This document shows positions 15,750 through 23,537 of a stretch of 64,000 bases of DNA, in pieces. Positions within the stretch are counted from its first letter, which is position 1; each line of letters begins with the position of its first letter. Below the pieces are notes generated by a model. The model made no database searches, had not been told where the DNA came from, and was given only the letters and a program-made list of their open reading frames with translations. Origin of the DNA: Pararhizobium sp. IMCC21322 (lineage in GTDB: Bacteria > Pseudomonadota > Alphaproteobacteria > Rhizobiales > GCA-2746425); contig NZ_CP132335.1 in NCBI RefSeq assembly GCF_030758295.1, forward strand, positions 3,510,412 to 3,574,411. The letters are read 5' to 3'. Made by a program: the position numbers and the translations under genes.

Positions 15750-17453
15750 ATGGAGTTACAACATATTGACCTAAGCCAACTTAAAACAACAAAATTGAAT
15801 GTCCGTAAAATCGGCGCAAAAGAAATTGATGACCTTGTGCCAAGCATTCAATCTCTTGGCATTATTCAGCCGCTTTTGGTACGTGCTAATTGTGAGGGCT
15901 TTGAAGTTGTCGCGGGACAGCGCCGCTTTCATGCCTTGAGCAAAATTGCCGAATCCGAAGCAGTTGAACCTGTGCCCTGTATCATCATGCAGGAGGGGGA
16001 CGATGCGAAGGCCATTGAGGCGTCTTTGGCGGAAAACATTGCCCGTCTGCCAATGAGAGAAATTGACCAGTACAAAGCGTTTTCTGCCCTGTCCAAAAAA
16101 GGGACAGGCGTTGAAGATATTGCCGCGCAATTTGGAATTACCGACAGGCAGGTCAAACAGCGTCTTGCCCTTGGTAATTTATACGCGCCGATTTTAACCG
16201 CCTATGAAAAACAGGAAATAGGCGTCGATACAATCCGCTCCCTAACCTTGGCAACGCCGAAGCAGCAAAAAGCATGGTGGCAATTGTTCAAGAGCGACGA
16301 ATACGCGCCCCAATTTCACGCGCTGAAAGCTTGGCTTTTTGGTGGGGCGAATATCCCGCTTGAAAATGCGTTGTTTGATGTCGCGGATTATAAGGGGCAG
16401 ATTGTTTCCGACCTTTTTGGGGAGGAAAGCTATTTTGATGACGCAGAGAAATTCTGGACGCTTCAAAACCAAGCCATAGCCAAGCTGAAACAGGGTTTTC
16501 TGGATGAAGGCTGGCAGGAGGTGACTATCCTTGATGTCGGAGAGTTTTATTACAGATGGGATCACGCTGAAACGGATAAAGACAACGGCGGCAGGGTCTA
16601 TATTTCTGTCAGCAAGCTTGGTGAAGTCTCCCAGCATGTCGGTTATGTCACCCAAAAAGAAGCCAAGCGCAAACAGCAAGAGCTGAGCGGCGAAACGCCC
16701 GTTTCCAAAAACGGCGAACTCACCAAGTCCATGCAGAATTATCTGGCCTTGCATCGCCATAGCGCGGTGAGAACCGAACTCCTGTCACATCAGGGCATTG
16801 CCCTGCGTTTGGCAGTTGCGCAGATGATTGCGGGATCTTCGCTTTGGAGTGTTCAGGCCGACCCGCAAAAGGCCAACACAGACGCCATTGCCCAAAGCCT
16901 TGCAACCAATAAGGCGGAAAGCGTGTTTCAGGCAGAGCGCGGACGGGTGCAGAACCTGTTAGACCTGTCTGGTGACGCGGGCGAACCCATCGTACCGCGC
17001 AAAACCGATTGGGGTAAAAGTCCTGATCTTTACGCCATAGTCGCCAAGCTGATGGAACTGGACGATGCCAGCGTCAATCTGGTTTTGACCTTTGTCGTTG
17101 CCGAAACCCTGCCAAGCAATTCTGCCCTTGTTGAGATTTTGGGTGAAAAACTGTCGGTGAACATGGCCGATCACTGGCAACCGGATCAAACCTTCTTTGA
17201 TCTGTTGCGCGACAAGGAAACGCTCAACACCATTGTCAAACAAGTCGCTGGAAAAAGCGCGGCAGACGCGCATGTCGCCTCGACCGCCAAAGTCCAGAAA
17301 CAGATCATTCAGGACGGCTTGAGCGGCAAGCGCAAGAATGGCAAGCAGGACTGGCAACCGGGTTATATGAGTTTCCCCATGACCGCGTACACCAAAAAGG
17401 GCGGCATTGAAGCCATGGACAGCCGCAAAGCCCTCAAGAAGCTGTTTAAATAG
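15750..17453 (+). CDS. ParB/RepB-like nuclease-domain protein
   Basis: The 567-residue protein has an N-terminal ParB/Srx domain (NVRKIGAKEIDDLVPSI, GIIQPLLVR, VVAGQRRFHAL, ENIARLPMREIDQY) followed by a helix-turn-helix (GVEDIAAQFGITDRQVKQRLAL). A long C-terminal part is of the kind seen in plasmid-borne ParB family proteins. These proteins bind DNA; many such large versions lie in leading regions rather than next to ParA. I start at the ATG at 15750, after GAAAAGGAAAAC; the open frame upstream overlaps the hairpin. It ends at a strong terminator. The ParA-like gene at 29889 is 12 kb away, so pairing of the two is uncertain. Confidence 0.85.
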   Translation: MELQHIDLSQLKTTKLNVRKIGAKEIDDLVPSIQSLGIIQPLLVRANCEGFEVVAGQRRFHALSKIAESEAVEPVPCIIMQEGDDAKAIEASLAENIARLPMREIDQYKAFSALSKKGTGVEDIAAQFGITDRQVKQRLALGNLYAPILTAYEKQEIGVDTIRSLTLATPKQQKAWWQLFKSDEYAPQFHALKAWLFGGANIPLENALFDVADYKGQIVSDLFGEESYFDDAEKFWTLQNQAIAKLKQGFLDEGWQEVTILDVGEFYYRWDHAETDKDNGGRVYISVSKLGEVSQHVGYVTQKEAKRKQQELSGETPVSKNGELTKSMQNYLALHRHSAVRTELLSHQGIALRLAVAQMIAGSSLWSVQADPQKANTDAIAQSLATNKAESVFQAERGRVQNLLDLSGDAGEPIVPRKTDWGKSPDLYAIVAKLMELDDASVNLVLTFVVAETLPSNSALVEILGEKLSVNMADHWQPDQTFFDLLRDKETLNTIVKQVAGKSAADAHVASTAKVQKQIIQDGLSGKRKNGKQDWQPGYMSFPMTAYTKKGGIEAMDSRKALKKLFK

Positions 17454-17467
17454 CAGCCACCAAAACA

Positions 17468-17503
17468 AAAACCGCCCGTTGGTTTCGACCAACGGGCGGT
17501 TTT
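17468..17503 (+). terminator. intrinsic terminator after the ParB-like gene
   Basis: A perfect 16-bp stem (17468-17483 with 17488-17503) has a TTCG loop and ends in TTTT. With AAAA on the other side it works in either direction. Confidence 0.93.
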
Positions 17504-17567
17504 ACCGCTTTCGCGGCAAATGTCGTTTTTTATGGATTTTTGCCCTTATTTTGAGTTACAATGGGGC

Positions 17568-17750
17568 ATGAGCGAAATCAAAGAAACATCATCATTGGCT
17601 GAGTTGACACAGCCTTGCGATCCATCTTCCGACCCAAACTATCTGGTTTGGAAAGAAGCCAAGATACGCAAAGGTCTTGAGCAGTCAAAAGACCGATCAA
17701 ACATGATTCCCGCCCATAAGGTTTGGGAGACATTCGGCTTTGAACGTTAA
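17568..17750 (+). CDS. antitoxin of a RelE/ParE-type pair
   Basis: The 60-residue acidic protein (MSEIKETSSLAELTQP...) ends in KVWETFGFER. It sits just upstream of, and overlaps by 11 bases, a RelE/ParE-family toxin gene. Proteins of this size and place neutralise the toxin and repress the operon. The ATG at 17568 is chosen over an upstream in-frame start, because the extra residues are hydrophobic and unlike antitoxins. Assignment rests mainly on the neighbour. Confidence 0.75.
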   Translation: MSEIKETSSLAELTQPCDPSSDPNYLVWKEAKIRKGLEQSKDRSNMIPAHKVWETFGFER

Positions 17751-18036
17751 TTTTACCCCCGAAGCCCTTTCTGACCTTAAACATATTCATACCTACATCG
17801 CTGAGTTTGACCCGTCTGCCGCTGACCGTGTCATATCGCGCATTCGTCAGGTCACGCAGATCTTTGAAAACTTCCCGCTTCTGGGGCGCGAGGGACTTGT
17901 CAAAGATACGCGGGAGTTCGCCGTAACGGGTTTGCCCTATACGATTATCTACAAGATCACATCACCAACCGACATTGATATCCTGACCGTGATCCATCAG
18001 CGAATGCAATACCCTCCAGTAGAGCAAGACGATTAA
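17740..18036 (+). CDS. RelE/ParE superfamily toxin
   Basis: The 98-residue protein has the ParE/RelE fold pattern: FTPEALSDLKHIHTYIAEFDPSAADRVISRI, then the FPLLGREG turn and the strand pair REFAVTGLPYTIIYKI. Members either cut mRNA at the ribosome (RelE) or block gyrase (ParE); this sequence alone does not tell which, although the FPLLGREG pattern is common in ParE. It starts with TTG inside the antitoxin gene. Toxin-antitoxin pairs stabilise mobile elements. Confidence 0.85.
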   Translation: MNVNFTPEALSDLKHIHTYIAEFDPSAADRVISRIRQVTQIFENFPLLGREGLVKDTREFAVTGLPYTIIYKITSPTDIDILTVIHQRMQYPPVEQDD

Positions 18037-18042
18037 GACCAA

Positions 18043-18615
18043 TCACTGATGAAGCGTCCGCTCCGGTGGTAAAGCCCGCATTCTGCGGGATAGCGTCCAT
18101 GGGTGCACTTTCAAAGAGGCCGCCGCGTCTTTGATGGATGTATCAGAGCTACCAATCAATGCTTTTGCATGGCGCACTTGTTCATCGGTAATTTTGGGCG
18201 GTCTGCCTAACCGGCTTCCTCGCTTGCGTGCCAAGACCAGCCCTTCAATCGTGCGCTCCGATATCTTGCGCCGTTCCCATTCCGCCGCTGCCGCTCTGCT
18301 TTGATATTCGTGATTTCCATCTGCTGTGCTGGTGTCGATGTTCATGTTCATGGCCTTGAATTTGATGCCACGCCGCCGAAATTCCTTCTCATAGACAATC
18401 GCGTCATATGTTGTCCTGAAAACCCGGTCTAAATCCCAGACAAGAAACGTATCGCCGCACTGTAGCTTTTGGACGATTTCCTCAAATATTGGCCGTTTTG
18501 CCGATACAGCAGACAGCACTTCAACATAAAACGCGTCACATAAGCCTTTCAGCCCCTCAATTTGACGATCAGGCCTCTGCATTTTTGTACTGATCCGAAG
18601 ATATCCATATATCAT
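18043..18615 (-). CDS. resolvase/invertase family serine recombinase
   Basis: I start at the ATG at 18615 (MIYGYLRIST), giving 190 residues; an open frame extends upstream but without resolvase features. Seen: catalytic Ser9 in YLRIST, the VWDLDRVFRT arginine segment, the E-helix region AAAEWERRKISERTIEGL, and a C-terminal helix-turn-helix (GRPPKITDEQVRHAKALI...SIKDAAASLKVHPWTLSRRM). Such enzymes resolve plasmid dimers or invert short DNA pieces. No paired inverted sites were found nearby. It converges with the toxin gene, with 6 bp between the stops. Confidence 0.85.
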   Translation of the reverse strand: MIYGYLRISTKMQRPDRQIEGLKGLCDAFYVEVLSAVSAKRPIFEEIVQKLQCGDTFLVWDLDRVFRTTYDAIVYEKEFRRRGIKFKAMNMNIDTSTADGNHEYQSRAAAAEWERRKISERTIEGLVLARKRGSRLGRPPKITDEQVRHAKALIGSSDTSIKDAAASLKVHPWTLSRRMRALPPERTLHQ

Positions 18616-18804
18616 GTTTTTCAATGCGTTAGCTACATATAGTCGGTGACAAGCCAACCAACAAAATCGGTCCTTTTTGTGTGATCCTGAATTTGTGAGG
18701 AAGCGCCGGGATTGTGTCCAGCCAAGTCCTTGAAATTGCACGATTACAATTCAATTATAACAAAACCAAGGCATAAGAATCAAATTCCACAATATTGACC
18801 GATT

Positions 18805-19179
18805 ATGTTGAATAGAAAAGTTAATATATTAAGTAAATATAAACAAGTTTTAGTCATAATGACATTAGTTTTACTTGTACTTTATAGCATGGGGTCAGCA
18901 AAGGCACAAAATTCCGGCAATTTAAATGCAGGATTTGTCTTGAATGAAATGACGTCAGATCAACAGATCAGTTATATTGGAGGCACTATAGAGGGATTGG
19001 CCTACTCGCGATGGCTGTACGGCGGCAAAGACAACGAGGGTTTTCGATGCGTCCGGAATTGGTTTTACGGAGGGGGCGAAAATAGGTGGCCGTTGATTGA
19101 AGCTTTTTTTGATCGTCATCGAGAAAAACAGGTAGCGCCGTTATTGTATATTTTGGTGAAGAAGGAATGCGGAGAATAA
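18805..19179 (+). CDS. small exported protein
   Basis: The 124-residue product has a signal peptide (YKQVLVIMTLVLLVLYSMGSAKA, cut likely after AKA) and a mature part of about 90 residues with two cysteines (FRCVRN and KKECGE). The spacing of the Cys residues resembles small periplasmic immunity or chaperone proteins, but no family is certain. The next gene starts with GTG directly after its TAA, so the two are co-translated. Confidence 0.65.
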   Translation: MLNRKVNILSKYKQVLVIMTLVLLVLYSMGSAKAQNSGNLNAGFVLNEMTSDQQISYIGGTIEGLAYSRWLYGGKDNEGFRCVRNWFYGGGENRWPLIEAFFDRHREKQVAPLLYILVKKECGE

Positions 19180-19953
19180 GTGGTTCAGTTAATTCAACAT
19201 TTTGGCAGCAAAGACCATAGTCCGGCAAATGAACGGCGGCAGTGGTTTATCAAAGCGCGCCACGAAAAGCGGCTGCAAGAAGAAAGCACCGATAAACTGA
19301 ACGATGGCATTTTGGCAACTGCAGCCGAGGCTGTCATGGCAACCCAAATTCAAATTGAAACGTTTCGCGCAAAACTTGATACCTATGATATGGCGACGAC
19401 CACTGCCCTGATGGAAAATCAAGCTACCCTGGAGGACATTGAAAGGCGCTTGATAGAGATTGAGCAGCGGCTTGAAGGCATTTGGATTCATGCAAATGTA
19501 ATGGGAGATGGGCGTCGGGTTTTCTTAAATGCTGATCGAACGCAAGCTTATGATGAACTGGGCTCAGAAATCGGCAGTGACGACTATGACTATGCCCTTT
19601 TCCCGGAAGATCATTTTGCAATTGATCCATATGTAGATCAGTTGAAGCTGCGGGGAGAATTGCATGGAATGCGCGAGGAAACCTTGGAAGCGCGCGAACG
19701 CATCCATGAATTTGACGCGTTGCAAGTTGAGGCGCGTGAGAAAGTCGCAAATGGCGAAATCTCGGAGGCCGATTTAGAAAAACTGGATGCAGACTTGTTG
19801 GACGCCATGCCACCAGAAGTTGGACAACATTTGGACGGATATCAGCCGCCGTCACCAGCGCCCGACATGACAGCCGCTTTTGCTGCCAAAGCCATGCCAG
19901 CCATGACTTCAGCAACCACAGGCGTTCAGGCTGTTTTCCAACCGGAAATGTAA
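19180..19953 (+). CDS. coiled-coil hypothetical protein
   Basis: The 257-residue protein begins at a GTG placed directly after the stop of the exported-protein gene. It has a coiled coil around residues 30-100 (MENQATLEDIERRLIEIEQRLEGI), a second helical stretch around 155-210, and an Ala/Pro/Met-rich tail. There is no signal peptide. No family is recognised. It may act with the exported protein upstream, judging by the tight join. Confidence 0.6.
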   Translation: MVQLIQHFGSKDHSPANERRQWFIKARHEKRLQEESTDKLNDGILATAAEAVMATQIQIETFRAKLDTYDMATTTALMENQATLEDIERRLIEIEQRLEGIWIHANVMGDGRRVFLNADRTQAYDELGSEIGSDDYDYALFPEDHFAIDPYVDQLKLRGELHGMREETLEARERIHEFDALQVEAREKVANGEISEADLEKLDADLLDAMPPEVGQHLDGYQPPSPAPDMTAAFAAKAMPAMTSATTGVQAVFQPEM

Positions 19954-19959
19954 TAGAAT

Positions 19960-20340
19960 TTACGCCGCGTCTTTGTTGCGTTTTTCATCCCACCGGATGA
20001 TGGAGCGCACAAGGTGAAAAACGCTCTTGCGGATATTCTCGTCCGGTAATTCCATGATCTCCGCCGCCAGCAACAAGCCAACCTTATTCGTGTTCGAAGC
20101 TGCCGGATGCTGGTCAGTCTCGCCATAGAAAAAGCCGACAGGCGTATTCAGCGATGCGGCACATTTGCCGATTGCCTCCGCAGTTAAAGGGATTTCACCC
20201 GCCTCGTATCGTTGCATTGTCGGGGTTGAAACACCCAGTCTCTCGCCCAGAACCTCTTGCGACAATTTGTTGAGACTTCGTATCTGCCGGACACGAAAGC
20301 CCAAGTCGACATTGAATTTGTTTTTCTGTTTCTTTTTCAT
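19960..20340 (-). CDS. XRE-family transcriptional regulator
   Basis: The helix-turn-helix covers about residues 10-65 (VRQIRSLNKLSQEVLGERLGVSTPTMQRYEAG), followed by a helical C-terminal half. The ATG at 20340 has a G-rich site upstream; two further ATGs at 20352-20355 are possible. It follows the gene at 20360-20800 closely and may share its transcript. A related regulator lies at 22457. It probably represses island genes, with the target unknown. Confidence 0.78.
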   Translation of the reverse strand: MKKKQKNKFNVDLGFRVRQIRSLNKLSQEVLGERLGVSTPTMQRYEAGEIPLTAEAIGKCAASLNTPVGFFYGETDQHPAASNTNKVGLLLAAEIMELPDENIRKSVFHLVRSIIRWDEKRNKDAA

Positions 20341-20359
20341 TGCGGCCCCCATCATCTGA

Positions 20360-20800
20360 TCAGGCGGCAAACGCCTGGCACAGGGGAGTGCCAGACGTTT
20401 GCGGGGAAAGCCGACTTGAAAGGTATGACGGCTTTGACAGTGCCGTTTTAACCTTGTGGTATAAAGCGTGGTGCAGTTTCATGCTTGTCCAGTAAAGCCG
20501 GAAGATACGATTGAACTCGATCTCAAGCGTGCGCTCGGCAATATAGGCGATTTTGCTCTCTTTGCGGCTGCGGCGCATTTTTCTCAACTCTTTGGATAAG
20601 TCCTGTGCTTCCCCCCGGAACAGCTCCAGCATTTCTGTGCTGGCTTTGAAGGGCATATAGTCCGGCACAGTCGTTTCCACTGTTGCGCGTTCGATTTGAT
20701 CCATTATTTCCTGGGCTACAGCCTCGCCATAGCGTTTTTCAAGCTCTGCTTTCAGCGCCTCATTGTCTTCTTTTTCAGTATTCTTATTAGTATTACTCAT
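20360..20800 (-). CDS. hypothetical helical protein upstream of XRE gene
   Basis: The 146-residue protein is largely helical and charged (LKAELEKRYGEAVAQEIMDQIERATVET; then AQDLSKELRKMRRSRKESKIAYIAERTLEIEFNRI). No domain is recognised. It is the first of a two-gene minus-strand unit with the XRE regulator and diverges from the HTH gene at 20927 across an AT-rich gap that probably holds both promoters. Confidence 0.6.
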   Translation of the reverse strand: MSNTNKNTEKEDNEALKAELEKRYGEAVAQEIMDQIERATVETTVPDYMPFKASTEMLELFRGEAQDLSKELRKMRRSRKESKIAYIAERTLEIEFNRIFRLYWTSMKLHHALYHKVKTALSKPSYLSSRLSPQTSGTPLCQAFAA

Positions 20801-20926
20801 AATAAACCCCCGTTTGTCTTAAGTAATTAAATATGTAAATTAATAATATGTTGTACTTTCTACAGATATATGGTTAAAGAATGGTTAATATATAGTAATA
20901 ATAGAAATTAAATTCCGGTATAGACA

Positions 20927-21583
20927 ATGATTACTAAAGAACAATTACGCGCAGCAAGGGGTTTGGCGGGCTTCGAGCAAAAATTCGTCGCTGAGAATAT
21001 CGGCGTAGACCCGAAAACTATTTCCAATATCGAAAATGGAAAGGGCAACGTTTCAAGCCCGCATGCTGCAAAGCTCGTCAATTTCTATGAAACGCGCGGC
21101 GTCGAATTTACCGATCACAATGGGGTTCGGCAAATCCCGTCGGGTGTTCGGGTCTATCGTGGAAACGCTGAGTTCCGTCAATTCTATGACGATATCTACG
21201 AAACAGCCCGGAAGGTCGGCGGCGAGATATGCCTTTACAACGCCGCATCGCACCTTGTCATCGGCGCTTTGGGTGCTGACTTCGTGAAGGTTCAACAAGA
21301 ACGTATGCTGGCGTTGAAAGACAAGAAGCCCAATCAGTTTAGATACCGGGTCATTTTTGCGGAAGGTGATGGCACATTTTTCGGCGCGTCCTATTGCGAA
21401 TATCGCTGGATAAATCCCGAACATTTCAATGATACGGCTACCTTTGTCTACGGCGACAAGGTGGGCATTGCCACGTTTGAGAACAACGACGTCATGGTTG
21501 TTGTTATCAAGAATGCCGGTTTTGCCGAGTCCCTGAAAAAGCAGTTCAGCTTGCAGTGGCAATTGACGCATGAGCCAAAGTGA
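20927..21583 (+). CDS. HTH regulator with C-terminal sensor-like domain
   Basis: The 218-residue protein has an XRE-type helix-turn-helix at residues 5-60 (EQLRAARGLAGFEQKFVAENIGVDPKTISNIENG). A domain of about 140 residues follows (VRVYRGNAEFRQFYDDIYETARKVGGEICLYNA) that I do not recognise; its start resembles effector domains attached to other XRE regulators. The stop overlaps the start of a GNAT-like gene (TGATG), so regulator and enzyme are made together. It likely controls its own operon. Confidence 0.72.
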   Translation: MITKEQLRAARGLAGFEQKFVAENIGVDPKTISNIENGKGNVSSPHAAKLVNFYETRGVEFTDHNGVRQIPSGVRVYRGNAEFRQFYDDIYETARKVGGEICLYNAASHLVIGALGADFVKVQQERMLALKDKKPNQFRYRVIFAEGDGTFFGASYCEYRWINPEHFNDTATFVYGDKVGIATFENNDVMVVVIKNAGFAESLKKQFSLQWQLTHEPK

Positions 21584-22146
21584 TGTTCGGGACAATCAAA
21601 CGCACGCATTTCATGGAGACCAAGAACCAGTTTAATGCACGTGGCATTTGCGCAAAACATAGATTGGTTGAAGTCATCCCAAACCCAAAGGGGATTATTA
21701 ATCGTGTGTCGCGCATACCCTGGAACTGGATCAACAAGGAACTTTATGATTCTGATGTTTTGACGGCGCGGATCAAAAAACAAAATATGCGTTTGTTTGA
21801 TTTTGTTGAGGCTGGAAAACAGATTGGCTATTGCATCGCTGTACCCCCGGATCAAAATATTACCAGGACGTTTCTTGCGGCGGTAGGGCCGAAAAATCCG
21901 ATTGAGATTGAGAATATCGCGCTGTTCCCCGAACATGCCGGCAATGGCAGAGGCCGTAGCGTGATAAATCTCATGATGGGTAAGTTATTTGAAGACGGTC
22001 ATGATGTCGTGTGTCTGAATACCAGCGAAACAAACTATCCAACATTATCCGCATTTTATGAGCGCATCGGAATGACCAATGTGGGGCAGGATGACATTCC
22101 GGACTTCAACATCAGGACGCGTCAGCCAGCATGCATCGTGGCTTGA
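21583..22146 (+). CDS. GNAT-like N-acyltransferase coupled to HTH regulator
   Basis: The 187-residue product has a GNAT-type acetyl-CoA site: the beta-4 strand IEIENIALFPEHAGNGRGRSVINLMM (an R/Q-x-x-G-x-G-like turn) and the C-terminal LNTSETNYPTLSAFYERIGM, in which the Asn and Tyr occupy typical positions. The first 90 residues are unlike common GNATs. The substrate is unknown. Fused expression with an HTH protein recalls acetyltransferase toxin-antitoxin pairs and also signal-synthase/regulator pairs; the sequence does not decide. Confidence 0.65.
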   Translation: MFGTIKRTHFMETKNQFNARGICAKHRLVEVIPNPKGIINRVSRIPWNWINKELYDSDVLTARIKKQNMRLFDFVEAGKQIGYCIAVPPDQNITRTFLAAVGPKNPIEIENIALFPEHAGNGRGRSVINLMMGKLFEDGHDVVCLNTSETNYPTLSAFYERIGMTNVGQDDIPDFNIRTRQPACIVA

Positions 22147-22204
22147 TCTGATTGCTGTATTGCATCATGCGCAAATCCCGCGTTCAAGAGTTACGCCAGA
22201 ATTT

Positions 22205-22247
22205 GCGTGTTGCGTAATGGTGCTACGTTGGTAACCGCGCAACACGC
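22205..22247. repeat. 10-bp inverted repeat before XRE gene
   Basis: GCGTGTTGCG (22205-22214) and CGCAACACGC (22238-22247) are perfect arms with a 23-base centre. It has no T-run. It may be a regulator site for the XRE gene at 22457 or a structured RNA end for the GNAT operon. Confidence 0.55.
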
Positions 22248-22456
22248 ACAAAATGCTGCCTATGGCATGGTTTTTCTTGAGCGTTGATCCAAAGATCTGC
22301 GATTATCTTTTGATGAGCGAAACAGAAACCATCACCCAACATCACAGAACAATGCGATATTTCCCCATCGCTTGTGCAGATCGGGGGAAAGCCAGCCGAA
22401 AGCGATTTGGGGTGTGTAGGCTTTCCTCCGGTTTCATGCGCTTTTGAAGGCCTGAA

Positions 22457-22846
22457 ATGCGACTTGTAGATCAAGATATTGAAAAGCTAATCGGGCAACG
22501 CCTAAAGAAGGCGCGCCTCGAGGCTGGTCTGACGCAAGCCGCTCTAGCTGAAAAAATTGGGATCAAATTCCAACAGCTTCAAAAGTATGAGTCCGGCAAG
22601 AACAGGATTTCATCATCCAAATTGTTGCAATCCGCTATCACCCTGGATCAGCCGGTTAGTTATTTTTTGTGTGATGCACGCGCAGTTTTGACGGGCAGGC
22701 AATTATTATCAGAGCCGCGCAGTTTAGATGATGATGAGACGATTTTTGGTTATGGCCTTATCGTTCATGAAATACGCGACCCCGCATTCAGGCGGTCGTT
22801 TATCAATCTCATTCGCCGCCACAACAAAATTGCTGAAATCACCTAA
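22457..22846 (+). CDS. XRE-family transcriptional regulator
   Basis: The 129-residue protein has a Cro/CI-type helix-turn-helix (IGQRLKKARLEAGLTQAALAEKIGIKFQQLQKYESGKNR, about residues 12-50) and a C-terminal part like plasmid regulators that end in a FRRSFINLIRR helix. It is about 310 bp beyond the GNAT gene with the inverted repeat in between. It converges on a gene at 22955. The target is unknown. Confidence 0.82.
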   Translation: MRLVDQDIEKLIGQRLKKARLEAGLTQAALAEKIGIKFQQLQKYESGKNRISSSKLLQSAITLDQPVSYFLCDARAVLTGRQLLSEPRSLDDDETIFGYGLIVHEIRDPAFRRSFINLIRRHNKIAEIT

Positions 22847-22954
22847 ATTGGTTTCAGCCCATCCTGTTTAGCCCCGCGCGCAACAATCTTGAGGCTGTTA
22901 TCAGGCAGAGGCCGCTGTAACTTAACGGCCTCGACCTACAACGACGCTTCGCCT

Positions 22955-23371
22955 TCAAAGGCCTGACGCGGGTTCGAAGCCAAGCAATACAAAGGTCATT
23001 TTGCCTTCTACGTTGAATTTCTGCACCGTTTCGCCAACCCGCACCGCCGTCAGGCAGCGGTAACGCCCTTTGTCTGCCGCCATGGAGACACACACCTGAT
23101 TATTATCGGTAATTGCATAGGCACCGGTGCCCTTCCAGCCACCGTTTGTCAGTTCGCCCTCCAAAATGTTGCTCGGGTCATAGAAAAATCGAAACTCTTT
23201 CTCCCCAGCTTTGGCAGTTACAACTTTTCCGACAATCAGCTCGGCGATCTGGCCTGCGTTGAGCATTTCGCCACCATTGTTGATCGCGGTTTCCAAATCT
23301 GTTCCGGCGAAGGCAACGCCGCCCGCCAAGGCAAAAGCTGTCGCCGTCGCGTATGCTTTCAAATGTGTCAC
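22955..23371 (-). CDS. exported hypothetical protein
   Basis: The 138-residue product has a signal peptide (TATAFALAGGVAFA, cut after FA-G) and a mature domain that looks beta-rich, with GKVVTAKAGEKEFRFFYDPSN, GGWKGTGAYAITDNNQVCVSM and YRCLTAVRVG. The two cysteines could bond. This resembles small periplasmic DUF proteins of alphaproteobacteria, but I do not name a family. It diverges from the CadC-like regulator at 23538, which may control it. Confidence 0.65.
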   Translation of the reverse strand: MTHLKAYATATAFALAGGVAFAGTDLETAINNGGEMLNAGQIAELIVGKVVTAKAGEKEFRFFYDPSNILEGELTNGGWKGTGAYAITDNNQVCVSMAADKGRYRCLTAVRVGETVQKFNVEGKMTFVLLGFEPASGL

Positions 23372-23537
23372 GTCAGTTCTCCAATGTTTCTAATGCGTTA
23401 TCTGGGCGATTGCCCATGTAGCAGTGTTAGGCTGTGCAGGTTGAGTAAGCTTGATCGAAAGCTGATATTTTCTGACATCGAGGTGACAATCCCCAAAGAT
23501 CATTGAGAAAAAGATCGGCGAAGGGATAGAGTGACTG

